Below, in pieces: positions 17,361 to 29,000 of a stretch of 64,000 bases of DNA. Every line of letters begins with the position of its first letter. The first letter of the stretch is position 1. The position numbers were made by a program, and so were the translations under genes. The notes under the pieces are model-generated. The model did no database searches and was not told the DNA's origin. It was given only the letters and a program-made list of their open reading frames with translations. Origin of the DNA: Roseateles oligotrophus (lineage in GTDB: Bacteria > Pseudomonadota > Gammaproteobacteria > Burkholderiales > Burkholderiaceae_C); the NCBI RefSeq assembly GCF_025717515.1, contig NZ_JAJIRN010000006.1:124001-188000 (forward strand). The letters are read 5' to 3'.

Positions 17361-18284
17361 TCAACGCCATTTCGTTAACAGCCAAACCCCGGTCATCACC
17401 AGCAAAGTGCCGGCAGCGACCCAGGGCGTGAAGGGCTCGCCCAGAATCAGGCTGCCCATCAAGATGGTTGACATCGGCCCAATCATGCCTGTCTGCGCCG
17501 CCAAAGTGGCGCCGATGCGCTCGATCGCCATCATCACCATCAAGACCGGCGCAAAAGTGCAGACGGTGGCGTTCAGCAGCGACAGCCACAAGACCGCGGG
17601 TGCCACGGCAAAGGCCGAACTCAGCGGCCGCAGGACCAGGAACTGCCCAATACAGAGCAGGCAAGCCACCGTTGTGGCCAAGCCGGTCAGACGCAAGGCC
17701 CCGAGACGTTTGACCTCTTCACCGCTGAACAAAAGATAGACCGCATAACTGATGGCGCTACCGAATACCAGGGCGGCGCCAAGCAAGGCATTGGCGCCTT
17801 GCAGATGCAGCTCTTGGCCAAACACCAGCAGTACGCCGGCATAGCTGACGGCCAAGGCGAGCAATTGCCGCGCCGTCACCCGCCGTTTGAACAGCAGCCA
17901 GCCCAGCGCCAAAACAATGGTCGGATTCAAGTAAAGAATCAAACGCTCAAAACTGGCGCTGACATAGGCCAGCCCCGCGAAGTCCAGAAAACTGGCCAGG
18001 TAGTAGCCGCTAAAGCCCAGGCCGAAAATGACGATCCAGTCGCGCCGAGTCAAGGCCGGCTTGCCTCGACCCGCCCACCAGGCCAGGGCCACAAACAGCG
18101 GCAGCGCAAACAGCATGCGCAGCATGATCAAGGTTACGGCGTCAACGCCGTGGCGGTAGGCGAGCTTGACGATGATGGCCTTGCCGGAAAAAGCCACCGC
18201 GCCTAGCGAGGCCAAGGCAAGGCCGGGCCATAAGAGCAAAGCGGGCCGAGGGGGAACTGGCCGAGAAGAAACGGGAGCTGTCAT
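17361..18284 (-). CDS. EamA/DMT family transporter
   Basis: A 307-residue protein with about ten hydrophobic helices in two repeated EamA halves (residues about 15-145 and 165-300). Typical features are FSGKAIIVKLAYRHGVDA near the start and SLLNATVCTFAPVLMVMMAIERIGA in the second half. Such drug/metabolite transporters usually export small metabolites; the substrate is unknown. It lies 10 bases upstream of the SDR gene and is probably cotranscribed. Confidence 0.85.
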   Translation of the reverse strand: MTAPVSSRPVPPRPALLLWPGLALASLGAVAFSGKAIIVKLAYRHGVDAVTLIMLRMLFALPLFVALAWWAGRGKPALTRRDWIVIFGLGFSGYYLASFLDFAGLAYVSASFERLILYLNPTIVLALGWLLFKRRVTARQLLALAVSYAGVLLVFGQELHLQGANALLGAALVFGSAISYAVYLLFSGEEVKRLGALRLTGLATTVACLLCIGQFLVLRPLSSAFAVAPAVLWLSLLNATVCTFAPVLMVMMAIERIGATLAAQTGMIGPMSTILMGSLILGEPFTPWVAAGTLLVMTGVWLLTKWR

Positions 18285-18577
18285 TGCCTTGATTCTAAAT
18301 TCCGCATCGCGGCCAAGCTTGGCTGCGAAGGTTCGGCATTAATTAACGCTTGCTTCGTCAAGCTTAGATGAGCATTCAAATTCCCCTTATGAGCGCGATT
18401 GTGCGGTCGATACCAGCGGGTGCCGGTCTCGCTGATTGCATCGCAGCGCGCCGACGCGGCCAAAAGCGTGAGCGACCATCAAACCTGCGCGCCTGGTCAA
18501 CGCCATGGTCTGGTTCGACTTGAAGATTAGCGCAGCTAACTATGCAAATGGACGGGGAATAATATGAGGATGAGGAC

Positions 18578-19654
18578 ATGAGATATAGCGACAGCATGGC
18601 GCGCAGCGCCGAGCATCTGCGTGCGGCCTTGCCCCTGATGACCAAACAGCGGGCGGCCCTTCATCCGACCAGCTATGCCGTTTGGTATGAATTTGTCAGC
18701 GGCAGAAATCCGAGGCTGAACCAAGCATTGCAAATTCACACCGCCGGTGGCAACACCTTGGACGAGCAACAGACCTGGGCCATGTACCGGGAGCATGTCT
18801 GTGAGCTGGACCCGGCCCTGGGCGGCCGAATCGCCGATGGCTTCAGCCAAGTGCTGGATTCAATGGCCGCGTCAGCCGCCCAAGCGGGTCAAGAATCGGC
18901 ACGCTTTGACACCTCCTTGTCGGCCTGGGTGGAACAGCTATTGAGCAACCCACCGCCGCAGGCGCAGGCCGATGTGCTGCAGGAATTGCTGTGCGGAACG
19001 CGCGAAATTCGCGGTGCCTTGAGCGATTTGCAACAGCGTTTGGACAGCAGTCAGGGCGAAATCCATAGCTTGCGCGAAGAAGTGCAGCGAGCGCGCGGCG
19101 AAGCCTTGCTGGATGCCTTGACGGGCCTGGCCAATCGGCGCGCTTTTGACCAGCAATTGCAGCAATGCATCAGCGCGCCAATGGCTGACGCCGCGCAGGC
19201 TCCATGCCTGGTGCTGGGCGACATCGACTTCTTCAAACAGATCAATGACAGCTATGGCCACGCCTTCGGTGACCGGGTATTGCGCGCCGTAGCTCAAACC
19301 TTGAAGAACGTGGCGGAGCAAACAGCAATAACTGAGCAAGCCGGAGCCATCGGGGCAGCCAAAGCAGCGACGATTGCGGCCCGTGTTGGCGGTGAAGAAT
19401 TTGCCATGCTGCTGCCAACGGGCAATTTGCAGCAGGCGCAAGCAATGGCCGAAACCATGCGCAGCAGCGTGGCGGCGGGCCGCATTCGGCGCGGTGACAG
19501 CGCACAAGACATCAAGCGCGTGACGATCTCGCTGGGCGTCGCTCAAATGAGCGCCGGTGATTGCGCCGAAACGTTTTTCAAACGCGCCGACCGGGCGCTC
19601 TATGCATCCAAGCACACCGGCCGCAACTGCGTCACCGTCTTGGCGGCCGCCTGA
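18578..19654 (+). CDS. Diguanylate cyclase (GGDEF)
   Basis: A 358-residue cytoplasmic protein that likely makes c-di-GMP. Residues 1-170 are helical and unassigned and end in a coiled-coil linker. The GGDEF domain (about 180-355) has all key residues: GDIDFFKQINDSYGHAFGD and the active site RVGGEEFAML, then VTISLGVAQ and the ADRALYASKHTGRN end. No RxxD inhibition site is seen before GGEEF (ATIA instead). A short Gln/Ala-rich insert precedes the active site. ATG 18578 has an AGGATGAGG ribosome-binding site. Confidence 0.9.
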   Translation: MRYSDSMARSAEHLRAALPLMTKQRAALHPTSYAVWYEFVSGRNPRLNQALQIHTAGGNTLDEQQTWAMYREHVCELDPALGGRIADGFSQVLDSMAASAAQAGQESARFDTSLSAWVEQLLSNPPPQAQADVLQELLCGTREIRGALSDLQQRLDSSQGEIHSLREEVQRARGEALLDALTGLANRRAFDQQLQQCISAPMADAAQAPCLVLGDIDFFKQINDSYGHAFGDRVLRAVAQTLKNVAEQTAITEQAGAIGAAKAATIAARVGGEEFAMLLPTGNLQQAQAMAETMRSSVAAGRIRRGDSAQDIKRVTISLGVAQMSAGDCAETFFKRADRALYASKHTGRNCVTVLAAA

Positions 19655-19824
19655 ACCGCGTCAAGGTGGGTAGAAATCCTAGCAACAGTAGCGCCCATCA
19701 ACACCCGCTTGCCCCTACACTGGGCTTCCAAAAGTTTCCCGGCAAAGACAATGTCATTCAGGATCATTTGTGAGTACCCACAAGCGATGGCTGCTGCCGA
19801 CCAAGTGCCCTGGGGCAATTGCTG

Positions 19825-21390
<1,566 letters not shown>

Positions 21391-21393
21391 CCG

Positions 21394-22095
21394 TCAAGCT
21401 TTCGGCGCCCAGGCGTCGTCAATCTCGTTGAACAAGGCGCCGGGCTCCTCGGCATGCGCCCGGTAGGGTCCGGTGCCACTGTGTTCGGCGCTCGATGCCG
21501 GCACAAAGCGGCCCAGGTTGACATCAAACACATTGACCTCGCCGGCCTCGATCACGCAGTGCCAGCCGTGCAAGGCAATCTGCCCCGCCTCGACGCGCGA
21601 GCGCACCATCGGGTAGTCCATCAGCCGCTCCAGTTGCAGCACCACCGAGCGCTCCTCGGTGCGGCGCAAGGCCTCATCGCTGAGCTGCACCGGCAGCGTC
21701 GCCTCGCGACCCAGCTCCAGCCAGGACTTCAAATTGGTGGCCTCGGGGGGCACCTCGCCATAGAGCGCGCGGATGCCGCCGCAATGGCTATGGCCGCAGA
21801 CGATGATGTGCTGGACATGCAGCGCCAAGACCGCGTATTCGATCGCGGCGGCGGTGCCGTGCAGGCCACTGGAGCCATCGTACGGGGGCACAAAGGCGCC
21901 AACGTTCCGGACCATGAAGAGCTCGCCCGGCCCGGCCCCGGTCAGCATATAGGGCACTAGACGCGAGTCGGAGCAGCCGATGAACAGCGTGGTCGGATGC
22001 TGGCCCTGGTCGACCAGATCCTTGAACTGCGCCTGGTACTGAGGGAAGTAGTCGGTGTTGAAACGACGCAGGCGCGTCAGCAGTTCATCGCTCAT
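21394..22095 (-). CDS. Beta carbonic anhydrase
   Basis: A 233-residue beta-class enzyme that interconverts CO2 and bicarbonate. Zinc ligands are Cys41 (IGCSDSR), His102 and Cys105 (GHSHCGG), with the Asp43-Arg45 dyad. The ATG at 22095 gives the standard MSDELLTRLRRFN start. It lies 16 bases after the nar-linked parvulin gene on the same strand, so it may be the last gene of the nitrate reductase operon. It faces the histidine kinase, with stop codons 3 bases apart. Confidence 0.92.
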   Translation of the reverse strand: MSDELLTRLRRFNTDYFPQYQAQFKDLVDQGQHPTTLFIGCSDSRLVPYMLTGAGPGELFMVRNVGAFVPPYDGSSGLHGTAAAIEYAVLALHVQHIIVCGHSHCGGIRALYGEVPPEATNLKSWLELGREATLPVQLSDEALRRTEERSVVLQLERLMDYPMVRSRVEAGQIALHGWHCVIEAGEVNVFDVNLGRFVPASSAEHSGTGPYRAHAEEPGALFNEIDDAWAPKA

Positions 22096-22111
22096 GGCCT
22101 GATACCGAAAA

Positions 22112-22960
22112 TCACTGCAACAGCGGTGAGTCCGCGGTTTCCAGATCAAGCCCCGTCAATTCCGCCTCACCCGCCAGCAAGCTCAAATATTGGCGCAGCG
22201 CCGTCATATAGGCCTGCTGACGCAGCACCTGAGCGATCGAGCCTTTGACAGCCTCGAAGCTCTGCGCCACACCGGCCTCGCGGGCCAAGACCTGGATGAT
22301 GTGAAAGCCGAACCGCGTGCTGATCAAACGCGGCAGCACGCCGATATGGGCGTTGGCTTCGTCCTGCGCAAACAAGGCCGAGCCAAACTCGGGCGCGCAG
22401 TCCTGTGCCTCCAGCCAACCCAGATCGCCACCTTCGGCGCCGCTCGGGCAGTTGGAATTTTCGGCCGCAGCCTTGGCAAAAGCGGGGCTGTCCAGCGCCT
22501 CGCAGCGCAAGCCCACCAGCAAGGCCTCGGCCCGCTGACGCAAGGCCGGCACGTCGACACCCGGCGTTACGGCGAACAGAATATGCCTGGCCTGGACCTT
22601 TTCGCCCAGATGGTAGCGGGCCGGATGGGCATCGAAATAGCGTTTACAGCTGGCCTCGTCGGGCTCGGGCAATTGCAGCTCGCGCTCCAGCAGGGCCAGG
22701 GTGGCATCGGACGCCGCCTCGCTCAGCACGCCGTCCAGCGAAGGCAGATCACCGACCGCCAACAGCCCCCTCCTCTGCGCGGCCTGACGCAACAGCTCGC
22801 TATAGGCACGCTGCCGCAAGGCCTCCGGGTCCGGCGACTCGCCCTCGCCATGCAAGGGCACGCCGTTGACCATCGCCACGGCCACCTTGACATCGTCAAC
22901 GGCGGGCGCCGTACTGGCGCAGCCACAGCTCCCGCCGCCGCATCCTTGGTTTTGACTCAT
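22112..22960 (-). CDS. Parvulin-type peptidyl-prolyl isomerase of the nar operon
   Basis: A 282-residue rotamase. A Cys/Gly-rich N-terminus (QNQGCGGGSCGCAST, residues 3-17) comes before a helical region, and the PPIC domain is about 122-225 (VQARHILFAVTPG, GGDLGWLEAQDCAPEF, TRFGFHIIQVL). It has no signal peptide. It starts 11 bases after narI; a parvulin in this place is common in proteobacterial nar operons. A role in folding or metal insertion of nitrate reductase is inferred from context. Confidence 0.85.
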   Translation of the reverse strand: MSQNQGCGGGSCGCASTAPAVDDVKVAVAMVNGVPLHGEGESPDPEALRQRAYSELLRQAAQRRGLLAVGDLPSLDGVLSEAASDATLALLERELQLPEPDEASCKRYFDAHPARYHLGEKVQARHILFAVTPGVDVPALRQRAEALLVGLRCEALDSPAFAKAAAENSNCPSGAEGGDLGWLEAQDCAPEFGSALFAQDEANAHIGVLPRLISTRFGFHIIQVLAREAGVAQSFEAVKGSIAQVLRQQAYMTALRQYLSLLAGEAELTGLDLETADSPLLQ

Positions 22961-22971
22961 GCTGACCTCTA

Positions 22972-23694
22972 TCAATGTTGTTGCGGTTGATTGTGGCCGG
23001 GCGGCAGCGACAAGCGCCGGCTGCGCACCATCTGGTAAGGCCTGAACAGATAGGCGACCGTGCCGAAGCCGCTCCACACATGGACCAAACGCGTGAAAGG
23101 GAAGACCAGGAACACCGTCATGCCGAGGAACATATGCAGTTTGAAAACCCAGGACGCATGAGCCAGCAACTCCACCGCGCCACCTTGGAAGGTCACGATG
23201 CGCTGCGCCCAACCGGCCAGATTCATCATCATGCCGCCGTCCAGATGTTGCGCCGACAAGGGGATGGTTGCCAGACCCAGCGCCAGCTGAACCCACAGCA
23301 GCACCAGCAACAAGATGTCGCTGGGCTTGGAGTTGATGCGGATGCGCTCATCGCTGAGGCGCCGGTGCAGCAGGATGGAGACACCGGCGAAGCCGAACAC
23401 ACCGGCGATGCCGCCGCTGATCATCGCCATCAACTGCTTGTTGCCGGCGCTGATGAAATGCTCGTACATGAAGTGCGGCGTCAACATGCCGAAGCTGTGG
23501 CCAAAGAACAGGAACAGCACGCCGACATGGAAGAGATTGCTGCCCCAGCGCAGCGAGCCCGCGCGCAGCAGCTGCGAAGAATCGCTCTTCCAGCTGTACT
23601 GATCGCGATCAAAGCGCAAGAGACTGCCGACCAGAAAGACGGCCAGGCAGATATAGGGATAGATGCCAAAGAGGGCGAAATCGAGCGAGTTCAT
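22972..23694 (-). CDS. narI: Respiratory nitrate reductase gamma subunit (cytochrome b)
   Basis: A 240-residue membrane protein with five predicted helices that takes electrons from quinol and passes them through two b hemes to NarH. The His-bearing helices LFHVGVLFLFFGHSFG and KLHMFLGMTVFLVFPFTRLVHVW are typical NarI heme-ligand segments. Its start overlaps narJ by 4 bases, ATGA. Confidence 0.93.
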   Translation of the reverse strand: MNSLDFALFGIYPYICLAVFLVGSLLRFDRDQYSWKSDSSQLLRAGSLRWGSNLFHVGVLFLFFGHSFGMLTPHFMYEHFISAGNKQLMAMISGGIAGVFGFAGVSILLHRRLSDERIRINSKPSDILLLVLLWVQLALGLATIPLSAQHLDGGMMMNLAGWAQRIVTFQGGAVELLAHASWVFKLHMFLGMTVFLVFPFTRLVHVWSGFGTVAYLFRPYQMVRSRRLSLPPGHNQPQQH

Positions 23695-24380
23695 GGCCGC
23701 ACTCCTTCTTGTTGATGATGATGAGTCTTTCTGACGATATGAATCGGCTGAGGCGCACCGGGCTTGCTCTGGCCTTTGCTGGAGCAGCCATCAAAAGCGG
23801 CCGGCTCTTGCCAGGCCTCATCGAGCGCCTCGTCGACGGTGATCTGCACCGCTTGCGGCGTCTCACCGGCCAACTCCAGCACAGCGCCAATCGCTGCGGC
23901 ATAAGGGTTGTCGCGCTTGATCAAGCCGCTGTGGATGGCGTTCAGGATATGCGCCATCTCGGCTAAAAAGGCCTTGGCCGTCTCGGCCGGCTGGGTGGAT
24001 GCAAACTCCAGCACCACCGGCAAGTAATCCGGCAGTTCACTGGCTTCAAAGAACATGCCGCCGGCCGCGTAGGTCTGCTGCAGGTCAACCAGGGCCGGCC
24101 CACGGTCGCGCGAGTCGCCATGCACATGCTCGAACATATGCAGGCTGGTCGCGCGGCCGCGGTCGAAGCTCTCGACATAGCGAGCCTCGACCTCGTAGGC
24201 GTCGCCTTGCTGCAACGTTGCCATCAAGGCCTTCATTTCGGCCAGACGGACCGGGCTCAAGGCGCCCTCCTCCGTCAAGACGGCGAACAGCTCCGGCAAG
24301 GCTGCGCGCATTTCTGCATGCGGATAGTCGAGCAAGCGGGCCAACACGCGGCAGGATTTGGAAAAAATTGCTGTTTTCAT
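23691..24380 (-). CDS. narJ: Nitrate reductase molybdenum cofactor assembly chaperone
   Basis: A 229-residue NarJ/TorD family chaperone (LARLLDYPHAEMRAALPELF, then EHVHGDSRDRGPALVDLQ and SELPDYLPVVLEFAS) needed for cofactor insertion into NarG before membrane attachment. ATG 24380 is chosen because the upstream extension is not NarJ-like. It lies 7 bases after narH and overlaps narI by 4 bases. Confidence 0.92.
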   Translation of the reverse strand: MKTAIFSKSCRVLARLLDYPHAEMRAALPELFAVLTEEGALSPVRLAEMKALMATLQQGDAYEVEARYVESFDRGRATSLHMFEHVHGDSRDRGPALVDLQQTYAAGGMFFEASELPDYLPVVLEFASTQPAETAKAFLAEMAHILNAIHSGLIKRDNPYAAAIGAVLELAGETPQAVQITVDEALDEAWQEPAAFDGCSSKGQSKPGAPQPIHIVRKTHHHQQEGVRP

Positions 24381-24387
24381 CGCCGCC

Positions 24388-25911
24388 TCACACCGTAGCT
24401 TTAATCGAGATAGTCCGCTTCTTGGGGCCGCCGAACAGGCTGGTCTCGGTCTGCCCGTCGGAGCAGCCATTACCAAAGCTGAAGCCGCATCCGCCGCGCA
24501 TATCAAAGGTGTTCTCCGCATATTCGCGGTGCGTGGTCGGGATCACGAAGCGATCTTCGTAATTGGCAATCGCCATGGTCTGGTACATGTCCTCGACCTC
24601 GTTTTTGAGCAGGCCGACCTGATCCAGCACCGCCTTGTTCTCGACGCCGTCGACATGCTTGCTGCGCTGGTAGGCGCGCATCGCCAGCATCCGCTCCAAC
24701 GCCCGCTCAACCGGCGGCACATCGCCTGCGGTCAGCAGATTGGCCAGGTATTGGACCGGGATGCGCAACTGCTTGACGTCCGGAATCTGACCATTGATAC
24801 CCAAAGCCCCCGAGTTGGCGGCAGCGCTGATCGGTGACAGCGGCGGCACATACCAGACCATGGGCAGCGTGCGGTACTCGGGGTGAAGCGGCAAGGCCAC
24901 CTTCCACTCCACCGCCATCTTGTAGACCGGGCTCTTGCGGGCGGACGCCATCCAGGCGTCGGGGATGCCGTCCTTGCGCGCCTGCTCAATCACCTTGGGA
25001 TCATTCGGGTCGAGGAAGATATCCAGCTGCGCCTGGTACAGATCCTTGTCATTGACGACGCTGGCGGCTTCCTGAATGCGGTCCGCGTCATACAGCAGCA
25101 CGCCCAGGTAACGGATTCGTCCAACGCAAGTTTCCGAGCAGACGGTCGGCTGGCCGGCCTCGATGCGGGGATAGCAGAAGATGCATTTCTCGGCCTTGCC
25201 CGACTGCCAGTTGTAATAGATCTTCTTGTAAGGGCAGCCCGACACGCACATGCGCCAGCCGCGGCATTTGTCCTGATCGATCAAGACAATGCCGTCCTCC
25301 TCGCGCTTGTAGATCGAGCCGGACGGGCAAGACGCTACGCAGGCTGGGTTCAGACAATGCTCGCAAAGACGCGGCAAGTACATCATGAAGGTGTTTTCGA
25401 ACTGACCGTACATCTCCTTCTGGACGTTCTCGAAGTTCTGGTCCTTGCTGCGCTTGGCGAACTCGCCACCGAGAATTTCTTCCCAGTTCGGGCCCCATTC
25501 GATCTTCTCCATCCGTTTGCCGGTGATCAGGCTGCGCGGGCGTGCCGTCGGCGGCGCCTTCGACTTCGGCGCCGACTGCAGATGGTCGTAGTCGAAGGTG
25601 AAGGGCTCGTAGTAATCGTCGATTTCGGGCAGATTGGGGTTGGAGAAGATGCGCATCAGCAACTTCCACCTGCCGCCCTGGCGCGGTTCGATCGCGCCAT
25701 TGGCCTTGCGGTGCCAGCCGCCGTTCCAGCGGTCCTGGTTCTCCCATTCCTTCGGGTAGCCGATGCCGGGCTTGGTCTCAACATTGTTGAACCAGGCGTA
25801 TTCGACACCGGGGCGATTGGTCCAGACGTTCTTGCAGGTGACCGAACAAGTGTGGCAACCAATGCACTTGTCCAGGTTCAGCACCATGCCGATTTGAGCG
25901 CGCACTTTCAT
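24388..25911 (-). CDS. narH: Respiratory nitrate reductase beta subunit
   Basis: A 507-residue iron-sulfur protein. Four cysteine groups are visible: CIGCHTCSVTCKN, CEHCLNPACVASCP, CRGWRMCVSGCP and CIFCYPR with a later CSETC. The Trp in the third group matches the 3Fe-4S cluster of known NarH. ATG 25911 is preceded by AAGGAG. A spacer of 160 bases separates it from narG, unlike the tight spacing elsewhere in this operon. Confidence 0.95.
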   Translation of the reverse strand: MKVRAQIGMVLNLDKCIGCHTCSVTCKNVWTNRPGVEYAWFNNVETKPGIGYPKEWENQDRWNGGWHRKANGAIEPRQGGRWKLLMRIFSNPNLPEIDDYYEPFTFDYDHLQSAPKSKAPPTARPRSLITGKRMEKIEWGPNWEEILGGEFAKRSKDQNFENVQKEMYGQFENTFMMYLPRLCEHCLNPACVASCPSGSIYKREEDGIVLIDQDKCRGWRMCVSGCPYKKIYYNWQSGKAEKCIFCYPRIEAGQPTVCSETCVGRIRYLGVLLYDADRIQEAASVVNDKDLYQAQLDIFLDPNDPKVIEQARKDGIPDAWMASARKSPVYKMAVEWKVALPLHPEYRTLPMVWYVPPLSPISAAANSGALGINGQIPDVKQLRIPVQYLANLLTAGDVPPVERALERMLAMRAYQRSKHVDGVENKAVLDQVGLLKNEVEDMYQTMAIANYEDRFVIPTTHREYAENTFDMRGGCGFSFGNGCSDGQTETSLFGGPKKRTISIKATV

Positions 25912-26057
25912 CGCGTGACTCCTTGAATAACTTGCTGTCTTGTGGGATTTGATAAACCGGATTCGAAAGCCACGGGGGTGCGAACTGTGTCTAATAGAAG
26001 CAAGGAGCTGGCTATCAGTCCGCACCGCCGGGCCGTCGAAACTGGTCTCATCAACAT
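25908..26057 (-). CDS. Small ORF between narG and narH (doubtful)
   Basis: A 49-codon frame fills the narG-narH spacer: it starts MLMRPVSTARRCGLIASS, includes a short Leu run, and its stop overlaps the narH start as ATGA (25908-25911). That arrangement would allow translational coupling. There is no clear ribosome-binding site before its ATG and I recognise no family, so it may be a chance frame. Confidence 0.25.
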   Translation of the reverse strand: MLMRPVSTARRCGLIASSLLLLDTVRTPVAFESGLSNPTRQQVIQGVTR

Positions 26058-26071
26058 GTTTGAGTCACGTT

Positions 26072-29000
26072 TCAGGCGTGCGCAGCGGCGGCGTTGGTGG
26101 GCTCGTCGTCCAGCCAATCCACCTTGGCCATCTTGCGCACCAGCACGAACTCATCGCGGTTGGTACCAATCGTGCCGTAGTAGTTGAAGCCGTAGCTCAG
26201 CTGCGCATAACCGCCAATCATGTGGGTCGGCTTGGTGACGATGCGGGTGACCGAGTTGTGGATGCCGCCGCGCGTGCCGGTGATCTCCGAGCCCGGTGTG
26301 TTGATGATCTTCTCTTGCGAGTGATACATCATCACCATGCCGTTCTTGACCCGCTGGCTGACCACCGCCCGCGCCGCAATCGCGCCATTGGCGTTGAACA
26401 GCTCGACCCAGTCGTTGTCGACGATGCCGGCGCTCTTGGCATCGTCCTCGCTGATCCAGATCACCGAGCCGCCCCGGTTCAGCGTCAGCATCATGATGTT
26501 GTCGCTATAGGTCGAGTGGATGCCCCATTTCTGGTGCGGCGTGATGAAGTTGAGCGCAATCTCGGTATGGCCATTGGGTTTGAGACCTTGCACTTCCACG
26601 AGGGTCTTCAAATCGACCGGCGGACGATAGCTGCAGAAGCCCTCGCCGAAGGCCTGCATCCAGGCGTGGTCCTGGTAGAACTGCTGACGGCCCGTCAGAG
26701 TGCGCCATGGGATCAGCTCATGCACATTGGTGTAGCCGGCGTTGTAGCTGACTTTCTCGCTCTCAAGCCCCGACCAGGTCGGGCTGGAGATGATCTTGCG
26801 CGGCTGCGCCTGGATGTCGCGGAAGCGGATCTTCTCGTCCTCGCGGTGCAGCGCCAAGTGCGCATGCTCGCGACCGGTCTGCTTGCTCAAAGCCTCCCAG
26901 GCCTTGACCGCCACATGGCCGTTGGTCTCGGGTGCCAACTGCAGCACGACCTCGGCCGCATCGATATCGGTCTCGATCTTGGGCATGCCCTTGGTCACGC
27001 CTTCATCGCGCACACGGCCGTTCAAGTCGCCGAGTTGCTCGACCTCGGTCTCGGTGTTCCAGCTGATGCCCTTGCCGCCGTTGCCGACCTTGTTCATCAA
27101 GGGGCCAAGCGCGGTGAAACGCTTGTACAGGTTCGGGTAGTCGCGCTCCACCACGGCGATCTGCGGCGCGGTCTTGCCGGGGATCAGCTCGACCTCTCCC
27201 TTCTTCCATTCCTGCACCTCGAAGGCCTGCGCCAACTCGGCCGGGGTGTCGTGCATCAACGGCGTCAAGACCAGCTCTTTTTCGACGCCCAGATGGCCGA
27301 CGCAAAGCTCGCTGAAGGACTTGGCGAAGCCCTTGTAGATCTCCCAATCGCTGCGCGCCTGCCAGCCCGGATCCACCGCCGTAGACAGCGGGTGAATGAA
27401 GGGATGCATGTCCGAGGTATTGAGGTCGTTCTTCTCATACCAGGTCGCGGTGGGCAAGACGATGTCCGAGTACAGGCAAGTCGTGCTCATGCGGAAGTCC
27501 AGCGTCACCAGCAAGTCCAGCTTGCCCTCGGGCGCCTTGGCATGCCATTCCACTTCTTCCGGCTTGACATCATCCTTGCCCAAGTCTTTGCCCTGCACAC
27601 CGTGGGTCGTGCCCAAGAGATGCTTGAGGAAATACTCATGGCCCTTGCCCGAGGAGCCGAGGATGTTGGAGCGCCAGACGAACATATTGCGCGGCCAGTT
27701 GGCCGGGTGGTCCGGGTCCTCGCAACTCATGCGCAACGAGCCTTCCTTCAGGCTCTTGACCGCATAGTCCTTGGCGTCCATGCCGGCTGCGGCCGCGTCC
27801 TTGACCACCTGCATCGGGTTGGTCTGCAGTTGCGGGGCCGATGGCAACCAGCCCATGCGCTCGGCGCGCACGTTGTAGTCGATCAGGCTGCCGCCGTACT
27901 TGGCCTTGTCGGCCAGCGGGGACAGGATCTCGGACACGTCCAGCTTCTCATAGCGCCACTGGTCGGTATGGGCGTAGAAGAAGCTGGTCGAATTCATCTG
28001 CCGCGGTGGGCGGATCCAGTCGAGCGCGAAGGCCAAAGCCGTCCAACCGGTCTGCGGACGCAGCTTTTCCTGGCCGACGTAATGGGCCCAGCCGCCGCCC
28101 GACTGGCCGATACAGCCACACATCATCAGCATATTGATGATGCCGCGGTAGTTCATATCGCAGTGGTACCAATGATTCATCGCCGCACCGATGATGACCA
28201 TCGATTTGCCACGGGTCTTGTCGGCGTTGTCACCGAACTCACGGCCGACGGTGATGATCTGCTCACGCTTCACACCGGTGATGGACTCCGCCCAGGCTGG
28301 CGTGTAGGGCAGGTTGTCGTCGTAGCTCGTTGGGCAGTCATCACCCAGGCCGCGGTTGATGCCGTATTGCGCGACTTGCAGATCGAACACCGTCGCGACC
28401 AGGCATTCGGCCGCGTCGGCATGCTTGCCCAGCTTCATGCGCACGACCGGCACATTGCGGCTCAGCACGTCTTGCTGCTTGTTGGACTGGAAGTTCGGCG
28501 TGTCGATGCCGCCAAAATAAGGGAAGCCGACGGTGGCGATCTCATGCGCCTGCTCACCATCTTCGAGCACCGACAGCTTCAGCTTGACGTCGCTGTCGTG
28601 TACGGCCTCTTTCGATTCGAGGTTCCACTTACCCAGGTCCGGCCGCTCGCCGGCACCCCAGCGGAAGCCGATCGAGCCGTTCGGCAGCACCACCTTGCCG
28701 GCGGTATCAAAGGCCAGTGTCTTCCAGTCGGGGTTGTTGTCCTGGCCGAGCTTGCCGCCAAAGTCGCTGGCGCGCAGATAGCGGTCGGGCACCAGCAACT
28801 CGCGGCCGTCGGCGGTGGTGGTCTTCTTCATCTTCACCAACAGCGGCAGGTCGGTGTAGCGGCGGGCGTAATCGTCAAAGTAGGCGGAACGTTTGTCGAA
28901 GTAGAACTCCTTCAAGATCACATGGCCCATCGCCATCGCGATCGCGGCGTCGGTGCCCTGCTTCGGGTGCATCCAGATGTCGGCCAGCTTGGCGACTTCG

